In this document: positions 28,564-37,217 of the stretch, one piece after another
How positions within the stretch are numbered: position 1 is the first letter of the stretch
Layout of the letters: each line of letters starts with the position of its first letter
Assembly: GCA_023383015.1 (NCBI GenBank)
Contig: JAHDXW010000026.1
Span: 1 to 59,804 of the forward strand
DNA: 59,804 nt
From: Paracoccaceae bacterium
GTDB lineage: Bacteria > Pseudomonadota > Alphaproteobacteria > Rhodobacterales > Rhodobacteraceae
Direction of reading: 5' to 3'
Notes under the pieces: generated by a model
What the model saw: only the letters and a program-made list of their open reading frames with translations
What the model was told of the DNA's origin: nothing
The model's database searches: none
Translations under genes and position numbers: made by a program

Positions 28564-28612
28564 CGCGGTCTTCTCCGGCGTCTGGTTGGGCGGTCGGCGG
28601 GTCAGTGCGCGC

Positions 28613-28639
28613 AGTATAGGTCACCTCTTCTGACCTACA
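28613..28639 (-). promoter_or_regulatory. Predicted promoter of the indolepyruvate oxidoreductase gene with embedded palindrome
   Basis: On the minus strand TTGTAG and TATACT are 16 bases apart, an unusually good pair for this GC-rich DNA. Between and overlapping them is the inverted repeat TAGGTCA-N7-TGACCTA (28617-28637), perfect over seven bases per arm. The spacing and T-N-A ends fit a LysR-type operator, so the divergent regulator is the natural candidate ligand-dependent controller. Confidence 0.6.
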
Positions 28640-28724
28640 AAGGATTTTCCGCGTCCGGTTTTCTTTTACCGAAGCCGCCACCATCTAGTAAGAGAATGCG
28701 GGGCCGGCGATCGGGCGTGACGGG

Positions 28725-29630
28725 ATGGACTGGGACAAGCTGCGGATTTTCCATGCGGTTGCCGATGCCGGCAGCCTGACGCATGCGGGTGACGCGCTGC
28801 GGCTCAGCCAGTCGGCGGTGAGCCGCCAGATTCGCGCCCTCGAGGAGAGCCTCGGCACCACGCTCTTTCACCGCCATGCGCGCGGCCTGATTCTGACCGA
28901 GCAGGGCGAGCTTCTCTTCGACGCCACGATGGCCATGGTCAAGCGGCTCGAGGCGACCACCGCACGCATCCGCGACAGCGAGGAGGAGGTCTTCGGCGAG
29001 CTGAAGGTCACCACCACCACCGGTTTCGGCACGCTGTGGCTGGCTCCGCGGCTGACCGCGCTCTATGCCCGCCACCCCGAGCTGAAGATCGACCTCATCC
29101 TCGAGGAGCGGGTGCTCGACCTGCCGATGCGCGAGGCCGACGTCGCGATCCGCATGAAGGAGCCGAGCCAGGCCGACCTGATCCGCAAGCGGCTGATGGG
29201 GGTGCGGATGCGCCTCTATGCCACCCAGACCTATCTGGCCCGCGAGGGCCGGCCGGAACGGCTGGAGGATCTGCGCGACCACCGGCTGATCTGCCAGAGC
29301 CCGCAGGCTGCGCAGGTGTCGGCCGGGGCGCTTCTGGTGCGCGAGCTGCTGGCGCTCGCCATCCGCTCGCGGCTGACCATCAACAACTACTTCGGGGCGC
29401 TGCAGGCGGTCCTGAACGATCTCGGAATCGGCATGCTGCCCGACTACCTGACGCAGGACTTCCCCAACCTCGTCCGCGTCCTGCCCGATGTCGAGAGCGC
29501 CGAGGTGCCGGTCTTCCTTGCCTACCCCGAGGAGCTGCGGCACTCCAAGCGCATCGCGGCGTTCCGCGATTTCGTCACCGAGGAGATCTTCGCCTTGCGC
29601 CGCAGGCAGCAGGAACTCGCGGCCGAATAG
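28725..29630 (+). CDS. LysR-family transcriptional regulator (LsrB/VtlR-like)
   Basis: 301 residues. The N-terminal winged helix is MDWDKLRIFHAVADAGSLTH followed by LSQSAVSRQIRALEE (recognition helix near 28-42). The coactivator half starts around ELKVTTTTGFGTLWL, and the tail is IGMLPDYLTQDFPNLVRVLP. The N-terminus closely resembles rhizobial LsrB/VtlR regulators. It is divergent from the indolepyruvate oxidoreductase gene, with a T-N-A type palindrome in the shared region, so local control is likely. A predicted small RNA gene lies just downstream. Confidence 0.93.
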   Translation: MDWDKLRIFHAVADAGSLTHAGDALRLSQSAVSRQIRALEESLGTTLFHRHARGLILTEQGELLFDATMAMVKRLEATTARIRDSEEEVFGELKVTTTTGFGTLWLAPRLTALYARHPELKIDLILEERVLDLPMREADVAIRMKEPSQADLIRKRLMGVRMRLYATQTYLAREGRPERLEDLRDHRLICQSPQAAQVSAGALLVRELLALAIRSRLTINNYFGALQAVLNDLGIGMLPDYLTQDFPNLVRVLPDVESAEVPVFLAYPEELRHSKRIAAFRDFVTEEIFALRRRQQELAAE

Positions 29631-29711
29631 GCGGATTCGCCACGCGTTGCGCAGAACCTGAGATATGTCTGCAACGCATGTCGGGATTGCAACGAATCCT
29701 TTCCGGTTTTG

Positions 29712-29740
29712 CTTGATCGGCCGCCGGGCTGTCCATAGAT
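29712..29740 (+). promoter_or_regulatory. Predicted promoter of a small RNA
   Basis: CTTGAT and ATAGAT are separated by exactly 17 bases, 80 bases after the LysR gene stop, and are not followed by a protein-coding start. The initiation point would be near 29746, giving a transcript of 65-70 nucleotides to the terminator. Three TGCAACG/CGTTGC motifs lie just upstream (29644-29694). Confidence 0.6.
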
Positions 29741-29745
29741 GGGTG

Positions 29746-29812
29746 GGGAGGCCGCGAGGCCTCTTACCTCCCTGTTGGACTTGGGCCGAGCTTCCGCTCG
29801 GCCTCTTTTTTT
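29746..29812 (+). ncRNA. Candidate trans-acting small RNA (two hairpins, CCTCCC unpaired region)
   Basis: The segment folds into a 5' hairpin GAGGCC-GCGA-GGCCTC with a GNRA tetraloop (29748-29763). An open stretch TTACCTCCCTGTTGGACTT follows, then the intrinsic terminator hairpin. The open stretch contains CCTCCC, complementary to Shine-Dalgarno sequences, the hallmark of small RNAs that block ribosome binding. The 5' GGGAGG could alternatively pair with CCTCCC, hiding the seed. It has its own promoter and no reading frame. It may belong to a described rhodobacterial sRNA family that I cannot name from sequence alone. Confidence 0.6.
29784..29812 (+). terminator. Intrinsic terminator of the predicted small RNA
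   Basis: An 8-base-pair stem GGCCGAGC / GCTCGGCC with TTCC loop is followed by TCTTTTTTT. This is the strongest rho-independent terminator in the window and lies 150 bases beyond the LysR stop, on the plus strand. The next gene is convergent. Confidence 0.9.
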
Positions 29813-29892
29813 GTCCCGGGGGATCGGCATGCCCGCACCGCCCCGGCGGGGCCCGCGCGGGCGGCCCGCCGGGCCCGGCAGGGGGCGCGCGC

Positions 29893-31377
29893 TCAGGGCA
29901 GGACGCGGTGGCCGACAGGAGGCGATTGCGAGCCCGCGTGCAGGTCCGAGCCGCCGTAGGCCGCAGCCAGCCGGTGGCGCCCGACGGTGAGCGCCGTCGT
30001 CACGAGGCTCGCTACCGCCGTGCCGGGGACGGGGCCGAACTCGCGCCCGCGCACGGCCATGGGCACGAGCGCATCGACCCCGGTGGTGCCGTTGCCGATC
30101 TGGCCCGAGTAGTTCTCGCCCCAGCAGCGGTAGCCGCCCGAGCCGAGCAGCGCGCAGGCGTGCCAGTCGCCTGCCGCCACCGCCGCGACCCCCTCGGTCA
30201 GCCGGCGGACGTTGCCGGGCTGCAGCCGGACGGCGGTGCCACCGTCGCCGAGCTGGCCGAAGCGGTTCGATCCCCAGCACTTCAGCCCGCCGGCATCGGT
30301 CAGGGCGCAGCTGTGCAGGCCGCCCGCGGCGACGTCGACCACCCCGCGCGCAAGCCGGCGCACCGCCACCGGCAGCGGCCGGTCGGTGGTGGTGCCGTCG
30401 CCGAGCTGGCCGCCGGAATTGTCGCCCCAGCAGCGCAGGCCGCCCGCGGCGGTCACCGCGCAGGCATGCGCGGCCCCGGTCGCAAGCGCCGACAGCCCGG
30501 CGCCGAGGCCCTGCACCGGCGTCGGCACCAGCCGGTCGGTCAGGCTGCCGTCGCCGATCTGGCCGTTCTGGTTGGCCCCCCAGCACTGCGCCCGCCCCTC
30601 GTCGGTCAGCGCGCAGGTGAACTGCCAGCCGGCGCGGATGGCGGCGACGCCCGCGGCCAGGCCCGTCACCGGGGTCGGCACCAGCCGGCGCGTCAGCGTG
30701 CCGTCGCCAAGCTGACCGTTGAGGTTCGCCCCCCAGCACAGCACCCCGCCCGCGGCGGTCACGGCGCAGCTGTGGGTGTATCCCGCGGCGATGTCGATGA
30801 CGCCGCTGTCGAGCCCCGCGACCGGCGTCGGCGCGTAGCGCGTCGTGGTGGTGCCGTCGCCGATCTGGCCGCCGATGTTGAAGCCCCAGCACAGCACCGC
30901 GCCGGCGCCGGTCAGGGCGCAGCTGTGGTGTTCGCCGGTGACGATCTTGACCACGCCGCGGTCAAGCCCGCGGACCGCGACCGGAACCGCGCTGTCGGCG
31001 GTGCTGAAGTTGCCGAGCTGGCCGTCGCGGTTCTCGCCCCAGCAGCGCGCCGCCCCGCGTGCGACCAGCGCGCAGCTGTGCCGCCCGCCGGCGGCGACCG
31101 CGTTCCCGCCGCTGCCGAGCAGCGCCGCCGAGCCGAGCACGGCCGCGTCGTCGCGGAACTCCACCGTTCCGGCCGGCGTGCCCGCCGCCGCGCTGACCGT
31201 TGCGGTCAGCGTCACCGGCTCGCCCAGGGTCGTGCGCGTGGGCCTCGCCGTCAGCGCCGTCGTCGTCGCGACCGGCTCGGCCGCCGCCGCCCCCGCCGCG
31301 GCCAGCGCGAGCACGGCGACCGCCGTCCCGCGCGCCCATCCTGCCGCCCGCGCGGCCGCCGTCCATGCCGTCTGCAT
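29893..31377 (-). CDS. Secreted RCC1-type beta-propeller protein with a split Ig-like domain
   Basis: 494 residues. A signal peptide (about 1-33) is followed by the first half of a bacterial Ig-like domain (TTALTARPTRTTLGEPVTL, then GTPAGTVEFRDD). Seven RCC1 repeats come next, each with C-A-(L/V) ... CWG-x-N-x-x-GQ(L/I)G(D/N). The second half of the Ig-like domain ends the protein (VTTALTVGRHRLAAAYGGSD). Each blade carries two conserved cysteines, consistent with disulfides outside the cytoplasm. The seven blades fit one closed propeller. No anchor or sorting motif is visible; partners are unknown. Start chosen at the ATG ahead of the hydrophobic leader. Confidence 0.85.
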   Translation of the reverse strand: MQTAWTAAARAAGWARGTAVAVLALAAAGAAAAEPVATTTALTARPTRTTLGEPVTLTATVSAAAGTPAGTVEFRDDAAVLGSAALLGSGGNAVAAGGRHSCALVARGAARCWGENRDGQLGNFSTADSAVPVAVRGLDRGVVKIVTGEHHSCALTGAGAVLCWGFNIGGQIGDGTTTTRYAPTPVAGLDSGVIDIAAGYTHSCAVTAAGGVLCWGANLNGQLGDGTLTRRLVPTPVTGLAAGVAAIRAGWQFTCALTDEGRAQCWGANQNGQIGDGSLTDRLVPTPVQGLGAGLSALATGAAHACAVTAAGGLRCWGDNSGGQLGDGTTTDRPLPVAVRRLARGVVDVAAGGLHSCALTDAGGLKCWGSNRFGQLGDGGTAVRLQPGNVRRLTEGVAAVAAGDWHACALLGSGGYRCWGENYSGQIGNGTTGVDALVPMAVRGREFGPVPGTAVASLVTTALTVGRHRLAAAYGGSDLHAGSQSPPVGHRVLP

Positions 31378-32008
31378 TCCCCGTTCCTCCATCCGAAACC
31401 CCGCCGCTCCCGCCCGGCGGCCTGCACCGGGCTGCCGTCCCCGGGACTGACCGGCGGCGACCGCCCCCCCCCGGGGGCGCCGTCGCCCTTGCGGCCCGGC
31501 CCGTCGAACCCCCGACAGCGCGCCCGTCGCGCCCGGGCCGGCGCGCAGCCGCAGCGGCCACCGGCCGCGAGAAGCGCGCGCGTGCCAAAGGGCGACCGCC
31601 GTCAACACATGCCGTCATCACCAGATTAGATTGCGTCATCGCCGTGCAAGCGGCGGCGGGCTGCGGCATCTTGACCATCGCGTCCCGGTGGGGGCGGGCG
31701 GCGGATGCGGCCCCGTGGCGTGGCCGCAAAGCCGGCCGCGGGTGACGGCAGTCGTGCCACCGCGCCGGGGGTCGGCCTGCGACTGCACGCCGATCGCTCC
31801 GTCCCCGCGCCCATGACCCGCCGGCCGGTTCGGCCAAGGGGCCGCGGGGGCCACGGCAGGCAGGACGGGAAGGCCGCGGGCGGCGGCCTCTCGCGCCGTC
31901 ACACCCCGCCATGCCGGTCGGCGGCGGCGCCCGCCCGCCACGCCCTACGGGCTTTCCCCGCCCGCGGCCTTGCCGTAGAAGCCCAGCCGGCAACCGCGGG
32001 GGACGGCC
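31378..32008. other. Intergenic region between divergent RCC1-protein gene and purL
   Basis: About 630 bases that contain no supported gene on either strand. Most is GC-rich; a short AT-richer patch near 31612-31645 (around AGATTAGATTGCGTCATC) may mark a promoter. No RNA structure with a T-run was found. Confidence 0.5.
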
Positions 32009-34177
<2,169 letters not shown>

Positions 34178-34222
34178 GGCCGGGGGCGGCGGAGGCAGCG
34201 GCGGAGGCGCTGGCGCGCGCAT

Positions 34223-34252
34223 CTTGCGCCCCCCGGGTGCCCCCTCTACATT
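34223..34252 (+). promoter_or_regulatory. Possible promoter of the bolA-grxD operon
   Basis: CTTGCG and TACATT are 18 bases apart, 34 bases before the bolA start, in the gap after purL. The -10 is the only AT-rich hexamer in this gap. Read-through from purL is also possible. Confidence 0.35.
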
Positions 34253-34285
34253 CCAGCTGAGGCAAAGGACGACGGACGGCCCCCG

Positions 34286-34528
34286 ATGGCGATGCGCGCG
34301 GAAGACATCGAGCACCTGCTGCGGGAGACCTTCCCGAAGGCCAGGATCACGATCACCGACCTTGCCGGTGACGGCAACCACTACGCCGCCGAGGTGATCG
34401 ACGAGAGTTTCCGCGGCATGAACCGCGTCCAGCAGCAGCGCGCCGTCTACGCGGCGCTGCGGGGCCGGATGGACGGCCCGACGGGCGAGCTGCATGCGCT
34501 GGCGCTGACAACAAAGGCGCCCGAGTGA
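34286..34528 (+). CDS. bolA: BolA-family protein
   Basis: 80-residue class II KH-like fold protein that pairs with monothiol glutaredoxin to handle 2Fe-2S clusters and iron signalling. HYAAEVIDESFRGMNRVQQQRAVY holds the typical F-x-G ... R-V-x-x-Q-R segment, and the family histidine lies in ELHALALTT. The ATG at MAMRAED was used; a second ATG two codons on is possible. Its stop overlaps the start of a tiny ORF (TGATG). Confidence 0.93.
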   Translation: MAMRAEDIEHLLRETFPKARITITDLAGDGNHYAAEVIDESFRGMNRVQQQRAVYAALRGRMDGPTGELHALALTTKAPE

Positions 34529-34695
34529 TGCTTGCATATGCGGTGTTGGCGCTGATCGTGGTCGCGGCCGTGGCCCTGATGCTGGGGCGGGCCCGCGACG
34601 GGGACGACGACCGGGATGACGGGCCGGGTGGCCCGCGGCGGGCGCGGGCGCGCATCGCCGTCGAAACGCGCAAGGCAGGAGGCAGACAGCGATGA
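34528..34695 (+). CDS. 55-residue single-membrane-segment protein between bolA and grxD
   Basis: A short frame exactly fills the space between bolA and grxD. Its ATG overlaps the bolA stop (TGATG) and its TGA overlaps the grxD start (ATGA). The product has one hydrophobic helix (about 2-20, LAYAVLALIVVAAVALMLG), an acidic patch (DGDDDRDDG) and a basic tail (PRRARARI, ending GGRQR). The double overlap implies that it is translated, even if only to couple bolA and grxD translation. I know no domain for it. It might tether the Fe-S pair to the membrane, but that is speculation. Confidence 0.7.
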   Translation: MLAYAVLALIVVAAVALMLGRARDGDDDRDDGPGGPRRARARIAVETRKAGGRQR

Positions 34696-35054
34696 GCGAC
34701 GTTCGGGCGCGCATCCGCCAGCAGGTCGATGGCAACGACGTGGTGCTGTACATGAAGGGTACCAAGATGATGCCGCAGTGCGGCTTCTCCAGCCGCATCG
34801 CCGGGGTGCTGAACTTCATCGGCGTCGACTTCGTCGACGTCAACGTCCTGGCCGACGAGGAAATCCGGCAGGGAATCAAGGAGTTCTCGGACTGGCCGAC
34901 GATCCCGCAGCTGTACGTCAAGGGTGAGTTCGTGGGCGGCTGCGACATTGTCACCGAGATGACGCTCTCGGGCGAGCTCGACCAGCTGTTCGAGACCAAG
35001 GGCATCCCCTTTGACAGGGCCGCGGCCGACAAGATCCGCGAAGCGAACGCCTGA
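34692..35054 (+). CDS. grxD: Monothiol glutaredoxin, CGFS type (Grx4/GrxD)
   Basis: 120-residue glutaredoxin that carries and transfers 2Fe-2S clusters with BolA. The active site is CGFS at Cys30 (in MMPQCGFSSRI). KGTKMM precedes it, FSDWPTIPQLYVKGEFVGG provides the cis-proline and glutathione-binding loops, and GGCDIV is the usual second cysteine site. A GCAGGAGG-type Shine-Dalgarno lies ahead of the ATG, inside the preceding small ORF. Confidence 0.97.
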   Translation: MSDVRARIRQQVDGNDVVLYMKGTKMMPQCGFSSRIAGVLNFIGVDFVDVNVLADEEIRQGIKEFSDWPTIPQLYVKGEFVGGCDIVTEMTLSGELDQLFETKGIPFDRAAADKIREANA

Positions 35055-35135
35055 GGCACGGCCGCGGGGCATGCCCGCGCCACGCCCCCGACCGGGCGCG
35101 CGCTCGCCGGCACCGGCCGGCCGGAGGCCGGGGCG

Positions 35136-36131
35136 GTGGATCCGGTAGCGATTGCGGTTGCGCTGGCGGCGGCGGCGCTCGCCGCGGCGCTGGCAGCCTT
35201 CCGCCGCAGCGTGGTGCTGGTCTGGGCCTCGGTGGCAGCCGCGGCGGTGGTGGGCGCGGCGGCCATGCTGCTCCTCGGGGCCGTCGACGGGGTGCAGCTG
35301 ACGGCGGTCATCGAGCCGCTGGCGGGGCCCGCCATGGCCCTTTACGGCGTCATCCTGCTTGCGCATCTGCTGCTGCGCGTCGCCCTGTCGCGGCCGCCGG
35401 TCGCCCTCGGGCGGCGGAATCTGGCGCTGTGCGCGGCCGGCCTCTTCGCGCTCGCGCTCGTCGCCGCGGCCGTCCTGTGGCGGGCGGCCGACCGCTTCAC
35501 CGCTCTCCCCGGGATTCCGGCAGCGACCGACGCGGCAGGGGTGGCGGCGCTGCGCGTGGGGCCGGCGGCGGCGGTCGCGAACGGCTTCCTGCTGGCCGGC
35601 CGGGTCCTGCCGCTTCCGGCCGGGGGCGCGGCGGGGCCGGTGCTGGCGCGGCTTCCCTGCCCGCAGGCGGCCGGCGAGACCCTGTCCCTGCCCCTTCACC
35701 TCGCGCTGGCGCTCGACGACGCCGACAGCGGGCTGCTGCCCCTGCCGCCTGCGCTGCGCGACTGGTGGGGCCTGCCGGAGGCACGCGACGGTGCCGGCGG
35801 CTGCGCTCTGCACGGCGGCGATCCGGCAGTGATCTGGTTCGATGCGCCCGCCGCCGCGCGGACCGGCGCAGCCGGGCCTGCCCTCGCCTCGGGCGCGGGC
35901 CCGCGGCTTGTCGCCCATGGCGGGCTTGCGGCGTTCCGAGCGGGCTTTGCCGCCGCCGCCCGGCGGATGGCGCGTCCCGTCCCCTGGCTTGCGGCCGGCG
36001 GGGCGCTGGTGTCCGCGGGTCTGCTTGCCGCCACGCTGGCAGCGCTCCGGCGGCCGGCCCCGCCCGGGCTGCCGCCCGTGCCCCCGGCCGCCCCGCGTGG
36101 GCCCGGCCGCCGCCGGAGGACGATCCCGTGA
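35136..36131 (+). CDS. Unknown polytopic membrane protein
   Basis: 331 residues starting at a GTG with GGAGG ten bases upstream. Four hydrophobic segments occupy the N-terminal 120 residues and one lies near 290-310 (PWLAAGGALVSAGLLAATLA). Between them a ~160-residue soluble stretch contains two cysteines (RLPCPQAAGE and GGCALHGGD) and could be periplasmic. No family was recognised. The stop overlaps the next gene's start (GTGA), so the two probably act together. Confidence 0.7.
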   Translation: MDPVAIAVALAAAALAAALAAFRRSVVLVWASVAAAAVVGAAAMLLLGAVDGVQLTAVIEPLAGPAMALYGVILLAHLLLRVALSRPPVALGRRNLALCAAGLFALALVAAAVLWRAADRFTALPGIPAATDAAGVAALRVGPAAAVANGFLLAGRVLPLPAGGAAGPVLARLPCPQAAGETLSLPLHLALALDDADSGLLPLPPALRDWWGLPEARDGAGGCALHGGDPAVIWFDAPAAARTGAAGPALASGAGPRLVAHGGLAAFRAGFAAAARRMARPVPWLAAGGALVSAGLLAATLAALRRPAPPGLPPVPPAAPRGPGRRRRTIP

Positions 36132-36877
36132 CCGACGATCTTGCCCTGTCGCTCGCCATCGCGCTGATTGCCGCGCCTGCGATCGGCGCCTTCCTGCTGT
36201 GGCTGTCCAGGCGCCAACGCAAGCGGCGCGAGGCGCGCTTGGCCATGGCGGCACGCCGCGGCTGGGGCATCGCCGAGACCACGGGCGAGGGCGGCCGCGG
36301 CAGCCGGATCACCCTGACGGGCGACGAGGGCGGCGGCTGGCGCTGCACCGCCATGCACCTGCCGCCGCGCAGCGGCGGCCACTCCGGCACCGAGTGGACC
36401 GAGTGGGAGACCGCCGGCCGGCACAGTCCCGCCGGCCTGTGGGTGGCCGGACCGCCGCTGGCCCCGGGCGAGGGCGAAGGCGCCGCGGCGATGCTCGGCG
36501 CGCTCGACTGCGGGCTCGGCCGGATGCTCCTGCGCCAGATGATCGGCGATTCGGCCGAACTGGCCACCGGGCTAGTCCACCTTCCCCGCCCGGGCGGGCG
36601 CGAACGCCCCTTCACGCTGCTGGCAACCGCGCCCGCCGACGCCGCCTCCCCCGACCTCGACGCGCTGTCGGAACTCCTGGCCGCCTGGCGTGCGGGCCGC
36701 CGGGACGCGGCCCTCCACCCCGTCGTCATTGCCGAGCCCGGTCGGCTGCGCCTCCGTCTCGGCCGGGCCCTGGTCGAAGCTGCCGAGATCGAGCGCTACG
36801 CCGACACCGCGCTGGCGATCGCGGCGCTCTTTCCCGGCGGGGAGGGCCGGTCTATCCGGCCCGGCGGCCGCGGATGA
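36128..36877 (+). CDS. Unknown membrane-anchored protein, coupled to the preceding gene
   Basis: 249 residues from a GTG that overlaps the previous stop by four bases. One N-terminal membrane helix (LALSLAIALIAAPAIGAFLL) is followed by a basic stop-transfer (RRQRKRREARL) and a cytoplasmic domain with GEGGRGSRITLTGDEGGGW. No recognised domain. Its 3' end overlaps the convergent DUF5368 gene by 26 bases. Confidence 0.68.
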   Translation: MTDDLALSLAIALIAAPAIGAFLLWLSRRQRKRREARLAMAARRGWGIAETTGEGGRGSRITLTGDEGGGWRCTAMHLPPRSGGHSGTEWTEWETAGRHSPAGLWVAGPPLAPGEGEGAAAMLGALDCGLGRMLLRQMIGDSAELATGLVHLPRPGGRERPFTLLATAPADAASPDLDALSELLAAWRAGRRDAALHPVVIAEPGRLRLRLGRALVEAAEIERYADTALAIAALFPGGEGRSIRPGGRG

Positions 36878-37205
36878 GCGCCTGCGCGGTGTAGCAGAGC
36901 AGCATCAGCCCGCCGCCACCCGCGACCGCGATCGCCAGAAGCACGATCCAGTCGATCGGTCCGCCAAGGTCGGCAAGGCCGGAGGCGGTGACCCACTGCA
37001 CGAACCACACCGCCGCGACGGCGCCAACGGGCGCAAGCACCGCCGACCACACCAGCGGCCGGCTTTCCAGCCCGCGGTCGCGCAGCAGCACCCAGAGGAA
37101 TGCCAGGGTGATGGCGATCGCCGCCGCGACCATCGCCCAGAACAGGAGAGTGCCGAAGATCTCCTCGAACACCGCGATCATCGTCTCGAGCGTGAGTTCC
37201 TTCAT
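36852..37205 (-). CDS. DUF5368-type small membrane protein
   Basis: 117 residues with three hydrophobic segments (about 10-42, 51-72 and 84-106). The sequence MKELTLETMIAVFEEIFGTL and the RPLVWSAVLAPVGAV block match a small family found next to sulfide:quinone reductase genes in Rhodobacteraceae. It is 12 bases downstream of that gene here, so it is co-transcribed; it may anchor or serve the flavoprotein. Function is not established. Confidence 0.78.
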   Translation of the reverse strand: MKELTLETMIAVFEEIFGTLLFWAMVAAAIAITLAFLWVLLRDRGLESRPLVWSAVLAPVGAVAAVWFVQWVTASGLADLGGPIDWIVLLAIAVAGGGGLMLLCYTAQALIRGRRAG

Positions 37206-37217
37206 CGCAGACCCTCC

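Noticed and set aside
25525-28779. A 1084-codon plus-strand open frame
   Set aside because: It lies entirely opposite the indolepyruvate oxidoreductase gene and has shadow composition without any motif.
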